DNA from: Bilabrum cf. latius
Taxonomy: Eukaryota; Bigyra: Bicosoecida; Bigyra; Bicosoecida
Length of the DNA stretch: 64,000 nt
Direction: 5' to 3'
Assembly (NCBI GenBank): GCA_965178125.1
Contig: OZ237761.1
Span: 620,001 to 684,000, forward strand
A model generated the notes under the pieces. It had not been told where the DNA came from and searched no databases. It saw nothing but the letters and a program-made list of their open reading frames with translations. Shown in pieces: positions 1 through 9,571 of the stretch. The first letter of the stretch is position 1. Each line of letters opens with the position of its first letter. The translations under genes were made by a program, and so were the position numbers.

Positions 1-510
1 TACATCTAATGATGGGTTCTCATCGTGTAATTCATCACTTGCTATACTCAACCTTAAACTCCATTCTTTGATATCTTCATCCTCTGGGCATTCGTGAATG
101 GTATAATGAAGATAATATTTCTTTGAATGATAATCGGTCAGGCTCTCAACTCTATATTTATCTTTTTCAATTATTTCGGCTTTATCGGTTAATTTAACAA
201 CCATAGATTTATGGCACCGCACAAATAAAGGTTTCATCCTCTAGACGGCTTTAAATGAACCATCTTTATATTCTAAACAAACCCTTTTAAAACTCTCTTT
301 TTTCCTACTTAGATAATAGACCTTTATATCGTCTTTCTCTCTAATCTCTATATCCATTTTTAAACCTGAAACAAGTTTATAAAGGTTCTTTGTAGTTATG
401 GGCTTACCGTTAAATACCTTTTCTAGATACTTTACGGATTGAATGGGGTTATCATACTTTTTACCAAAGCATATATTTAATTGATTTAACACATTTTCGT
501 AATTTATCAT
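1..510 (-). CDS. Viral hypothetical protein, C-terminus cut by window edge
   Basis: The ORF starts at ATG 510 and runs off the left window edge (170 codons visible). A TAG at 241-243 separates two segments in the same frame and is read as Gln. The protein is Lys/Asp/Glu-rich with no recognised domain, signal peptide or membrane segment. Upstream, at 540-557, lies a copy of a motif shared by several viral genes, which supports the start. Composition is AT-rich like the rest of the provirus. I do not recognise the family. Confidence 0.7.
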
Positions 511-539
511 TTCCTATAGTATATTATATTTAATATATT

Positions 540-557
540 TTTAAGCCATTTTAAACA
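540..557 (-). promoter_or_regulatory. Viral upstream motif, type 1
   Basis: On the minus strand this reads TGTTTAAAATGGCTTAAA, about 30-47 nt upstream of the ATG at 510. Near-identical copies precede the genes starting at 1023, 9093, 9524 and 22294 at similar spacing, so it is probably a viral promoter element. Confidence 0.6.
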
Positions 558-588
558 CATATTATAAAGTTTAAATTATAAAATGTAA

Positions 589-930
589 TTATTGTTTCGG
601 AGCAGTGAGGATTAATATAAATCTCTTCACTTGCTCATCACTTAAGAAGGTATAACGAGAAGAAGGACTGAATAGCATTACATCATCCTTTAGTTTAAAT
701 ACTGACGAAGTTCGCCAGCCTATGGGGTAGAGAGAACTAACATACGCATCATAATTTTTTAAATGGGGCTTTTGTTTTAATAATCTCTAGATATATTTTT
801 TTAATAAAGTCTTCATTTCTAAATCATTATATCCATCATCTGGACGAGGAGGAAACACAAAATTATATACGGGCTTATTGTTTTTAATAAGTTGAGTTCT
901 AACAATTTGAATATCACGTAATTTAACCAT
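589..930 (-). CDS. Viral hypothetical protein (113 aa)
   Basis: ATG at 930, TAA at 589-591, one internal TAG read as Gln. Under the standard code it would be split in two, yet both halves are protein-like: a Pro/Arg-containing N-terminal part and a C-terminal part rich in Ser, Phe and Leu. No domain is recognised. It shares with the major capsid gene an almost identical TATA-like sequence just before the ATG, which suggests co-expression with the structural genes. It is convergent with nothing; its neighbour at 1023 is divergent. Confidence 0.75.
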
Positions 931-952
931 TTTTATATATATACTATAGATA
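931..952 (-). promoter_or_regulatory. Viral upstream motif, type 2 (TATA-like)
   Basis: On the minus strand it reads ATCTATAGTATATATATAAA immediately before the ATG at 930. The same sequence with one change precedes the major capsid gene at 11462-11484. Looser versions precede the genes at 20239 and 18016. Confidence 0.55.
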
Positions 953-976
953 TTTTATTTTTAAGCCAAATAGACG

Positions 977-994
977 CGTTTAAAATGACTTAAA
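977..994 (+). promoter_or_regulatory. Viral upstream motif, type 1
   Basis: CGTTTAAAATGACTTAAA lies about 30-45 nt upstream of the ATG at 1023, in the orientation of that gene. It is identical to the minus-strand copies at 9123-9140 and 9553-9570. Confidence 0.65.
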
Positions 995-1022
995 GATTTT
1001 ATTTTATTATAATATATATAGA

Positions 1023-1568
1023 ATGTCAAAATTTGAGAGTTATGAACCGAGCGAATTAATGGAACTTTTAGAAGAAGGAGCCGTAAAGAAAGCCAAGAAA
1101 TATATTAATCAATTCTTCTTTAAAACTTTTAAAGGGATATTTTTTAATAATACCGTAGAAGATAAATTTGAACTAGTGGATGAAGACGAATTAAATGGTT
1201 TGTATCTAACCCCTGATATGAAGACCGACAGCGCCAAAAATCCATTTGTTCCATACATTTATATGTTTTCTAGTGAGCCCCCGATTTATTATACAGGAAA
1301 TTTTGAGAGTAAAGACCCCATAATGACAATTAAAAAGAAGGACAAACCCATCAAATATATTAATTTGTCATACGGTCAATTTATACCCGAGGAAGTAGAG
1401 GAACCAGAAGAAGAAGAAGAACCAATAAGACCCAAGAAAAAGACTAAGAAGAGGAATAAGAAGAAACAAAAACGTGATAATAATAGAAATGTTGATAAAC
1501 CAGATGATGAAGATGATGATGAAGAAACCTTTAGAGACCAACTAAACGAGGCATTAAAAGATTTCTAA
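1023..1568 (+). CDS. Viral hypothetical protein with charged C-terminus (181 aa)
   Basis: ATG 1023 to TAA 1566-1568, with no internal TAG. Residues 1 to about 120 look globular, with Phe/Tyr-rich stretches. Residues about 121-145 are a run of Glu followed by a Lys/Arg-rich block, then an Asp/Glu-rich tail. Such a basic/acidic low-complexity tail fits a nucleic-acid or capsid-associated protein, but no family is recognised. The type 1 upstream motif at 977-994 supports the start. It is the only plus-strand viral gene in the left part of the provirus. Confidence 0.75.
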   Translation: MSKFESYEPSELMELLEEGAVKKAKKYINQFFFKTFKGIFFNNTVEDKFELVDEDELNGLYLTPDMKTDSAKNPFVPYIYMFSSEPPIYYTGNFESKDPIMTIKKKDKPIKYINLSYGQFIPEEVEEPEEEEEPIRPKKKTKKRNKKKQKRDNNRNVDKPDDEDDDEETFRDQLNEALKDF

Positions 1569-1613
1569 ATAATTTAATATTTCTACTAATATTAAATATG
1601 ATATCTTTATTAA

Positions 1614-1850
1614 AAGTTGAACACCTTGACCATCTAATAAAAGGGCTAGAATATTAAAATATATATGGTTATCTCTATATTAAAATCCATACGATGGCTA
1701 TATCCACAAATTGCGTATTAGTATATGTATTATTTAGCAAAACGTGGATGGATTAGCTTTATGAAGATGATTTGATTGATAACGTATTTCTAGCCCAAAA
1801 GTTCCATCACTTTAGAAGGTTGTAATATAGCCCCTTCTAACTCCCATCAT
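1614..1850. repeat. Dispersed viral intergenic repeat, copy 1 (inverted)
   Basis: A non-coding stretch whose reverse complement aligns with about 12,605-12,822 and in part with about 22,430-22,600. Shared blocks include CCATCTAATAAAAGGGCTAG, the segment around 1690-1715 (CATACGATGGCTATATCCAC) and AAACGTGGATG. No gene is seen between 1569 and 1890. Confidence 0.75.
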
Positions 1851-1890
1851 CAATATGTTAAATATTAATTTTATCATTAATATCTAATTA

Positions 1891-1980
1891 TTATTTACCA
1901 ATATGACATTTATAACAAATTGAATATTTCATATCTTTAATTCTAGACACTCCGCATTTTTTACACGCCTTTTTTCCATT
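1891..1980 (-). pseudogene. 3' part of viral zinc-ribbon gene cut by retroelement
   Basis: The minus-strand reading frame ends at TAA 1891-1893 and contains two CxxC pairs (CKKCG and CYKCH), a complete zinc-ribbon-like knuckle set. It has no start of its own: the frame runs straight into the terminal repeat of the retrotransposon at 1981. The missing 5' part lies at 8632-9093 on the other side of the element. If the element is bounded at 1981 and 8631, the two halves are in register. This portion is therefore the separated C-terminus, about 29 residues. Confidence 0.8.
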
Positions 1981-2109
1981 GATGCCAGAGTGTACGCGCA
2001 ACCTAGTCTCGTTAACAATCAGACATGGCAAGACCTGACAAAGCTGTGCCTGTGCGCGACCCTTGACCGGACTGACCGGGGCTGGGAAGAGCACGTGCAC
2101 TACTCCGCC
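1980..2109. repeat. Retroelement direct repeat, unit A outer copy
   Basis: 130 bp from TGATGCCAGAGTGTACGCG to ACTACTCCGCC, repeated at 2312-2441 with no difference seen by eye. On the element's coding strand this is the terminal B2 unit of an A1-body-B1-A2-B2 split-repeat arrangement. Confidence 0.9.
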
Positions 2110-2133
2110 GAGGAGGAGGGGGTTGGGAGGGTG

Positions 2134-2311
2134 GGCAAAAATTACCCAATCTCCGCCCCTCTCCTGAACACAGAGAGGGTATGCGCGTCATCGCAAGCAA
2201 TCCGTTGGCTTGGTCGCACCTTCCCGGTCGCAACCGCCATCGGAACCCAACGAGACGTTCACGCGCTCCCACTCTGGCATCAACACCGAACCCCATCCGG
2301 CGTTAGGATCA
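2134..2311. repeat. Retroelement direct repeat, unit B inner copy
   Basis: 178 bp starting GGCAAAAATTACCC and ending GTTAGGATCA, matching 8453-8630 by eye. It abuts unit A (2312-2441) directly. A 24-bp G-rich spacer (2110-2133) separates it from the outer A copy. Confidence 0.9.
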
Positions 2312-2441
2312 TGATGCCAGAGTGTACGCGCAACCTAGTCTCGTTAACAATCAGACATGGCAAGACCTGACAAAGCTGTGCCTGTGCGCGACCCTTGACC
2401 GGACTGACCGGGGCTGGGAAGAGCACGTGCACTACTCCGCC
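2312..2441. repeat. Retroelement direct repeat, unit A inner copy
   Basis: Second 130-bp copy of unit A (see 1980-2109). It borders the coding body of the element: the recombinase stop at 2482-2484 lies 41 nt further in. Confidence 0.9.
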
Positions 2442-2481
2442 AAATCTTACCGCCATGTCTTGTACGCTGCGGCTGTGTGGC

Positions 2482-3588
2482 TCACTCCAAGTTCAGCCGC
2501 AGCGCGCTGGCCAGCACCCACACTGGCCTGTTCAAATCGAGGCTCCTGCCGCCGAGCTCCAGAGGAGGCAAGCCTTCCCTGACGCCCCGCAAGTACACCT
2601 CGCATGCAGATGCCGACTTCCATCTGCCAAATCGCCTAATGACCTCGAAGGCGACCCCAGCACGGTCCAAACACATCACTGCCGCGATGCGGATGGAATG
2701 TCCGTGCACCGCTCCTGCAACTTCTCGTGAGCAGAAGCTGCGGAGCGCCCGTACTACCTGCGCCTTGACGATCGGCTTCGTGTTCGCCACGAAGACTGGC
2801 CCTGACGTGGGGCAGCTGAGCGCCAGCTACCGGGCGTAGTCTTCGTCTGCGCCTGCAGTTGGGGCGTGGCTCGCTGCTGCCCACGCCACGAAGGCTCGCA
2901 CGCCGCAGAACCTGCTGCCTGTGACTGCCCATCGTCCGGCTCTGCAATGGACTGCGATGGGCTCTGCGGCTTGGATGGAGAACTTGGCTGGGCCGTCGGC
3001 TTTGTGGAGGCCCAGGCGGATGGCAACACCATGGATGCGTCCGTCTCGCGTGATGAACTGCACTTGCTGCCATTGGAGGCCGGCTTGTCGTCTGGACGCA
3101 CCGACGAGCTCTCCCAGCCGGAGGCCCCCACAGAAGCAGAGACAGACAGCTGCCCGAGCAGCCTACTCTGTTGTGCTGCAACCGGCTGTCGAGAAACACC
3201 GTCGGATTGCGCGGAGTGGGGCTGAAGATCGACGCAACGGGTGCGCCGATGGCGATGCTTTGTGGTAGTACCGGAGGATGCTGTCGAGCTAGCTTGACCG
3301 TGGGACGCCGCACGCTCCTGTGGACTCGATGACGACTCGCTAGGCATTTCTGGTGTATGTAGCGATGGTGCCGCCACTGAGAGGCGAACATTCCCCTAAG
3401 AAGACTGCGAATCTCGAGAGCGCTGCATTGAGCCTGAACGCGAAGAGTCTGCGAGCTGCTGGAAGATGCCCGTCCATGAAGCTGCGGTCGATGTCGTACC
3501 ACGTGAGGAAGTTGTCGAAGTGCCCCCACGCCGTGCGCAACCCACTGAGTCCAGAGTGGCCACCAGCGTGAAATGGTCGTGCTTGGAC
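2482..3588 (-). CDS. Retroelement tyrosine recombinase
   Basis: Integrase of the DIRS-order element, which joins the circular DNA copy to the target. The reading frame ends at TGA 2482-2484 and continues uninterrupted through several TAG codons to beyond 3540. The N-terminal SAM-like core-binding region starts near 3540 (WGHFDNFLTWYDIDRSF). Catalytic signatures in order are the Arg box (GGLRLGELVG, about 3005-3180), the HxxR box (HSIRIAA, about 2655) and the tyrosine in a GRW...EVYLR context (about 2570). This frame overlaps the 3' end of the gag-RT-RH frame in another phase, a layout common in DIRS elements. The 5' end is not defined: the frame stays open well upstream and no convincing ATG is present, so the start given is approximate. 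Confidence 0.85.
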
Positions 3589-6500
3589 AAGGTGTTCCAG
3601 ATCGGCGTGGGACAGTTGACCGGATACACCGCGTCCAGGTGCGTGTATGCCTCCTGTGAGCCGCGGCTCAAAGCGTCCGCAACGACGTTGTCCTCGCCAG
3701 GAATGTGTTTCACGTGAATCTGCACATCTTGCGTTGTCTGCAGTACGAAGATAGGGCGAAGTAAGGCTGCCATGATGTGGCTCTTGGGTCTGCCGTAGCG
3801 TATCAGCTACACGGAAGCATCATTATCACACCACAAACGCACCACACGTCCACGCAGGTGCTGTCGCCAATGCGCCAGTGCCAACAAACATGTTGCAAGT
3901 TCTGCCGCCGCTACATCCTTCGCCTCTAGGCGATGCGGCCAAGTGCCCTGGATGCCGGTGTGCGAAGTGATGTTGCCGTCCTTGTCGTGGAGAAGCAGCT
4001 CGGCGCCGTAGCCTGTCACCGACGCATCAGTGCGAAGGATGGGACAGTCAATGGTGCCCCGCATCGGAAAACTGCGCCCGCCTTTGCGCTGGATAGCCAC
4101 CTGGAATCCCTCGAGGATTTCCCCAACTGTGAAGCCACCCTTGGACACAAAGGAGGTGGGGACCCACACCTCACCTGGTCGTGACCGGCTGGCCTACTTG
4201 TGAAGGGCCCAGCCCTTGGCGTCATACAGGGGACGTAGAGCACCGCGCATACCATAAAGTGCGCCCGACAGGAAGGACAACTTGCCGACCAAGGTCTCAA
4301 AGCTAGACAGCAGCATCCCCTTCGTCGTGAGTGCCTCGTGCAGTCTGCGCAGGACGTCGTTGGCCTTGTCCTTAGGGCACCGCACCTCGTGTTTGATCAA
4401 GTCGTAGGTGAGGCCCAAGTACTCGAATACCGGGGCTGGGGCCCCTTGCTTCAATGCTTTCGAGATGCTGACGGGGAAGTTTGTGGAGTCCAGCTGCCCC
4501 ATGGCTCGAATTGCCCATGCATCGACTTCGTGATCTCCGCCGAGGCAGGCAAAGTCATCTACAAACACCTCATTTTCGACCTACCAATGGCGGGACTAGT
4601 CTTGGGCCGTCTTGACATGTCCCGTTGTCGTGCTAGCGGCAGGCGGGGTGGACGTTGCTGACGAGTTCGCCTGGGGCGCCTGGTCCGTCGTGCTGGATTG
4701 GGCGTTGGCGTGCTGCTGCTTCCGGCGTCGTTGCTTCTGCTTGTGTCTCCGTCCGGGTCGCATGGCCCTGCCAATGGACTGTTCCTCGAGGGCTTGGGCC
4801 AAAGCCGAACTGATCGTAGTTGCGAATGCGGGAGATGATGAGCTGCCCATAGAGAGCCTGAAATCTTGCACGATGCGCCCGTCGGGCAGCTTGATCAGGT
4901 TGTATTGGAGATCCTCCACTGCCACCGGCAGGACCCGAAAGTACGAGGAAATGTCGACGACGTATCCGCTGGCACGCTTGGGGCAGGATCGAACTGCTGC
5001 GGCTGCCGAGCGCAGCACGTCCATGCTGCTCGTCTGCTGCACAGGCGTGGCTGCACTGTAGTCGATGGCCTTGTTCAGACCGGTACGCTGGCCGTTCACC
5101 TTGAGTGAGGAGTCCTGAAGGAACCGTAGCTTTGTCGAGTCCTTCTTGGGGATCACCAGCGGCCGGGCCCGGGCTGTGTCGAAATCTTTGGGTGACACGA
5201 AGTCACGCTCGCCAGCCCGCATGGAGCGCCCGATCTCGCAGGCGATCTCCCACTTTTCTTCCGGAGACAGCTTACGGTCCTTGTAGTCTAGATCGTGCTC
5301 TTTGGGCACCTCGTCCACGATGGCTAGGGGGCAACCATAGTTCAGTGCTGCCAGTACACGCTCGACTCGTGGGAGGGCTTTAAACTCGGCAAGGGACGGG
5401 GCCTTCCTCGGTGTGCGGCCGCCAAACAGAACCTCCCGCCGGGTCCGCAGTGTTGCAGTCTAGCGAGGCACCTTGTCGAAGTACTTGCGTGGCGTGAATG
5501 CCAGCGGGTCGTCGTGAACCTTCAGGTGGAGCCGCTCACGGTCCCACGTCGCAGCTGGAGCCTCCACGAATTCGCCGGGACATTCTCTGGTACGCTGGTG
5601 ATCGTCCTTTCGCTGTATGAAGTCCTCGACGGAGGGTGCTGTCGTCCCTGCCCACTCATGGCTTGGATCCGGAGCTGGATATGCCCAGTCAACGAATGCT
5701 GGAGAGATGTCCGTCCTACCTGGCAGCCTCGTGGATGACGCCGTGGGCGGCCGCTGCGGTCGCTTAGGGCGCGCTAGGGCCACCAGGACTGGGTGAAGCG
5801 CGGGCGTTGACGTGACAGGTGGTGTGGAAGCAGCACACGCGTCCGATGTGGTGGTAGTCTGCGTACGCCCCTGCGGCAGTGTTGGTGTTGGAGTGCTGGG
5901 CTGGCTCTGACGTGACGTACCTCGTGGGGGGGGGTCAGGTGAAGGCTCCTTGGACTTCCTGGTGGAGCCCCCGTCCTGCCGGTCCGCACGCTGGTGCTGG
6001 CCACCTTGCTGGCCTGCACCGCCACGTCCACGGCCTCGACGGTGTCGACCTCCGCCACGATCGGCACTGGGCTGGTCGCTGTCACCCCCGCTGTGCCTGG
6101 AGCCTCCACTGCCCCCGCCTCCACTGCCCCGGCCTCCACTGCCCCCGCGGGGGTCGAAGTGACGGGACAGTGCTGCTCGACGGGACGGCGCCTGCATGTC
6201 AGCCTGGACTCCCTGTAGCAGTCCGCGCACGAGGCCAGGTTCGCCTGATCTGCATGCCTCAGTGGCCCACGGATGCAGCAATTGTAGGAGACGCATGCAG
6301 TCGCCAGAAGAGCAAGATGGAATCTCATTCCCAACAAGGTCACGAATCTCAACGTCACAGCGTTCGCCTGTATGGCGCCAAGCATGGGATGAGAGCATCT
6401 CAAAAGCTGAACTTCCGCGTGGTATCACACACACAGCGGCAAACACCACCTCTAGTCTGGACGCCGATGCAGATGATGCCCCGGAAGCACTAACTAAACG

Positions 6501-8435
6501 AAGAAAATCATTGCGAACCTGCCCTAAGGTTTTCCAATCGGGCACTAGTGATGCTGGACACTACCACGAGCTGCTGCCCTGCGGCAACCAGGACGGCAAG
6601 GACGCCGTCGAATGCACGCAAGCAGCCCGCACAAGCACACAGCCTAAAGCAAAGGAAATAGCCGAGTAAATAGTGCATAGTAACTCGCTAGATGGTACCT
6701 ACTTGTCTCGTCCGCCTGCAGCAGACGACTCCGAGTTGGACGCATCAAACTTCCCAAAACTAGCATTGCTCATCGGCAGAGCTGCATGAAGCCGGCTCGT
6801 GAACGAGAAAATAGCCGATTCAATCTTGGCTCTCGTCACAGCCTGACCAAACAGGGCACGGGCCAGTTCGGCAGCGAAATCGCGGCCGCTAGCGTCCAAA
6901 TGAAGCGCGTCAGCCTAGCAAAACCGCGGCATGAACGCGGATTGGCGAAAGATCGAGGTCAACGTTGCCAAGAAATCATCAGAAAACCAATTCTGCATTC
7001 GAATTGCAGCGATTGAAGGTGCAGAGGCCTCACGCTACAAATTCTCCACTGGTTGCGAGCGACCGACCGCGGAGTCCACTGCCGTGCCTGCGCCCGGTGA
7101 AACTGGGTCAATTGAAGACGCAGGCTGCGGTGAGGCAGAAGATGAGACAGGAGGTTCACGGGGTGGCTGATGAGCGGGTAGAGCGTCGACCGGTGGCGGG
7201 GATGAGTGCATCGAAGCTGCCAGTCGGTGCTAGAAGTACCATTGTAATTCCACGTGGGCGGAGAGGTGCGACAGCAGCTCTTGCTGGCGCAGAGTCGGAA
7301 TGCTGTGCCACAGCGCAAACAGGCGTAGATGCAGAATTGTCGCTGGGTCGGCCTTTCCCCGCAGCGTCGTGGAGTGCAACACTGCCCGTTGGAGATCCCC
7401 AGGAAGGCGGCCCCAGACCGCATCAAGCTAGCGGCTGGTGCCCGGAGTCACGCCGGGGGAGTCATAAGCCGGAGACACACGAGGGAGAAGAAGCTGAGGG
7501 CCTGCCGGGCCCGTTGACCGTGATGCTGCACTGCTGAGCGCCTCCGCGAGCACTGTCGGATCGCCGAAGTCCCGAGTGCTTGGCCTACCGGGGAGCCTGC
7601 CCGAGGCAGGTGGAGGTTGGTGCCGCGGGGGTGAAGACGTTGAGAAGTTGGGCTGGCCGCTGCGCTGGGTAGCTGCTGCTGTCCCCGGGGGCCCTCGGTT
7701 CGGGGACTCGTGCAGGTGGGCCCGCCCGCCCCGCGCGAGCGGGGTCGGCCGCGTCGAAGAGCCTGGCCGCGCCCGCAAGGGCGAAATTCCGCGGCTTGTC
7801 CTGGTGGCACTCTACGCCGCTCGGTTGCGTCCAGGTGAAGCATGGATGGCGGCGCCGAAGTCGAGGTGTCCTGGTGGCCGATGCTGTCCGCGAAGAGAAG
7901 CTGTCCCCCGGCCCGTCGGTAGTGAACTCAGGGACCATGGAGACTCGATTGAAGAAGGAGCCTCTGGAGATTGCTGAGCATGATGAAGATGTACGTGTCC
8001 TGCGAGTCGCTCAGGCTGTTGCCGTCGAGGGGAGCTCGACGATGCCGGCAGAAGCAGCCGTGCACCGAGAGTCGTTAGCGTCCCATTTGACACGAACTTG
8101 GCGAGAGCGGTGCTCTTGACAGCATTAATGGACCGGGATGCCGTGAAGGACTGCTTTGATGAGTACCTGTCGAGCAAATAGCACAGGAACCCCGCATCGT
8201 GTGAACGTTGAAGATCAAGATCTCGAGGTGCCATGGTGTCGCGCTGCACGTTGAGACGAGCAATGAAATCCGAGAACACAGCATCATTCATACCATATCG
8301 AGTAGCTAAATCGGCCAACGTGACCGCAGGTTGGCCTACCGCGCGAGCGAACACTGCAGCTGCGGCGATCACCCTGTCGCTGCCAGATGCCCGGCGCGCC
8401 GCCGCTTCAATCCGATGGCTACCGGCGCTGTTCAT
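2676..8435 (-). CDS. Retroelement gag-like / reverse transcriptase / RNase H polyprotein
   Basis: One minus-strand frame from ATG 8435 to TGA 2676-2678 (about 1,919 codons) with many TAG codons read as Gln. The N-terminal third has an alpha-helical gag-like start, then Pro/Ser/Gly-rich low complexity (to about 5,500). RT follows at about 5,320-4,200: a conserved N-terminal block near 5,200 (ARPLVIPKKDSTKLRFLQDS), VVDISSYFRVLP, the RLSMGSSSSPAFA block, and the catalytic FVDD box at about 4557-4568, after an unusual Lys/Gln/Ser-rich insertion of some 60 residues. RNase H is at about 4,060-3,660 (RTDASVTGYGAE, Glu in AAAELATC, CDNDAS, and a final Asp in VVADALSR). The last 900 nt overlap the recombinase frame and may not be translated as functional protein. 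The start is the first ATG after unit B2. Confidence 0.85.
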
Positions 8436-8452
8436 GTTAAATGAACGGAGCA

Positions 8453-8630
8453 GGCAAAAATTACCCAATCTCCGCCCCTCTCCTGAACACAGAGAGGGTA
8501 TGCGCGTCATCGCAAGCAATCCGTTGGCTTGGTCGCACCTTCCCGGTCGCAACCGCCATCGGAACCCAACGAGACGTTCACGCGCTCCCACTCTGGCATC
8601 AACACCGAACCCCATCCGGCGTTAGGATCA
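8453..8630. repeat. Retroelement direct repeat, unit B outer copy
   Basis: 178-bp copy of unit B (see 2134-2311), marking the 5' end of the element on its coding strand; the polyprotein ATG at 8435 follows immediately. The boundary with viral DNA is at 8630/8632. Confidence 0.9.
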
Positions 8631-8631
8631 A

Positions 8632-9093
8632 TTTTGTAATCGTATAACAAGACTTACATGTTGTCCTCCAATCTTTTTTTAGCATTTTACAAAGACACAC
8701 CTCACATCTTTTTTCATTCCTCTTTTTTTCCTCTAACTTTTTCTATTTCTTTTCTAACTCAATATGTCTTATTCCTTCACAGTGCTTATTATATCGGTCT
8801 CTTGCGACATCCTTTTTACATATTCCACACCACTAATATAAACATTTTTTACGAATTTGATTTTCTTTATCCTTTATCATCTACTTTATACAACTAGAAC
8901 CCACTTTAAAAACATATCCACTAGGGGTATGCTCTATTTCGTGCTCGGTTCGTATCTCGTGCCCACAAATACAATTACCCAATTTATCACCTTGAATAAC
9001 GGTTGAGCCAATATGAATTAATTTCTTCTAAATGTCCATCCATTTTATATTACCGGTATGTTCCTATATTTGTTCAATACACTTTTTACACAT
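8632..9093 (-). pseudogene. 5' part of viral zinc-ribbon gene cut by retroelement
   Basis: Frame from ATG 9093 with five TAG codons read as Gln. It contains an N-terminal CxxC, then a CICGHEIRTEHEI...VGSSCIKQM block of the type common in large DNA viruses and virophages, then CGIC, CEVC and CKSC knuckles. That gives repeated Cys/His zinc-ribbon units in about 154 residues. The frame stops being viral at 8631, where the retrotransposon begins; the remaining C-terminus is at 1891-1980. The likely original role is nucleic-acid binding. The type 1 promoter motif lies at 9123-9140. The gene is presumably inactive, or makes a truncated protein. Confidence 0.8.
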
Positions 9094-9122
9094 TCTCTAT
9101 ATAATATCTATATAATATAATC

Positions 9123-9140
9123 TTTAAGTCATTTTAAACG
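9123..9140 (-). promoter_or_regulatory. Viral upstream motif, type 1
   Basis: Minus strand CGTTTAAAATGACTTAAA, 30-47 nt upstream of ATG 9093 of the zinc-ribbon gene. Confidence 0.65.
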
Positions 9141-9233
9141 CGTTATATTATAAATTAGGGGCTTAAAAATAGACACTATAGAAATAGATGATTATAATAA
9201 TTAATAATTTCATAATATTAATTAATAAAATGA

Positions 9234-9524
9234 TTATCTTGCCTTATATAATTGAATGGGTTTCTTTTCTAATAGACAAACAGCCAAATAATGAAGTACA
9301 ATGTCATCATCTCTATACTTATTCCTCGTCTATATAATACATTTATAGGTTGAATATTTGAGATATAATAGCTTCTCTCTACTGTCTTTTTTTAATTGAT
9401 TGGTGATTTCTTTTACCTAATCACTGTTTGTAAAAATTACGGTCAAAACTCCATCAATTTCTGTCTGGATATAGACATCGTGTGTAGGCGGTAGATTCTC
9501 AATAATTTTATTTAACTTTTCCAT
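9234..9524 (-). CDS. Viral hypothetical protein (96 aa)
   Basis: ATG 9524 to TAA 9234-9236, with two TAG codons as Gln. A small, Lys/Leu/Ile-rich, probably alpha-beta protein without recognised motifs. It lies between the zinc-ribbon gene and the major capsid gene on the same strand and has its own type 1 motif at 9553-9570, which sits at the end of the capsid gene. No function can be assigned. Confidence 0.75.
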
Positions 9525-9552
9525 TTGATATATATTAGTTAGTTAATATATA

Positions 9553-9570
9553 TTTAAGTCATTTTAAACG
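9553..9570 (-). promoter_or_regulatory. Viral upstream motif, type 1
   Basis: Minus strand CGTTTAAAATGACTTAAA, 29-46 nt upstream of ATG 9524. It lies directly after the stop codon of the major capsid gene (9572-9574). Confidence 0.65.
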
Positions 9571-9571
9571 T

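Larger units (their letters stand above)
1981..8631 (-). mobile_element. PAT-like (DIRS-order) tyrosine-recombinase retrotransposon
   Basis: A 6.65-kb GC-rich element embedded in AT-rich viral DNA. It carries a gag-like/RT/RNase H polyprotein and a tyrosine recombinase and no LTRs or DDE integrase. Its termini are split direct repeats: unit A at 1980-2109 and 2312-2441, unit B at 2134-2311 and 8453-8630. On the minus (coding) strand the order is A1-body-B1-A2-B2, the arrangement known for PAT, Kangaroo (Volvox) and Ngaro-type elements, which integrate via a circular intermediate. Coding frames use TAG as Gln and end in TGA, as host genes do, so it is probably a host retroelement that jumped into the provirus. 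It splits a viral zinc-ribbon gene. No obvious target-site duplication is present, as expected for this order. Confidence 0.9.

Noticed and set aside
1981-8631. LTR retrotransposon or retrovirus.
   Set aside because: No flanking long terminal repeats and no DDE integrase in the element; it has split direct repeats and a tyrosine recombinase.
8658-8897. Plus-strand ORF of 79 residues.
   Set aside because: It is the Phe/Ser-rich antisense of the viral zinc-ribbon gene, whose minus-strand frame has ordered CxxC motifs.
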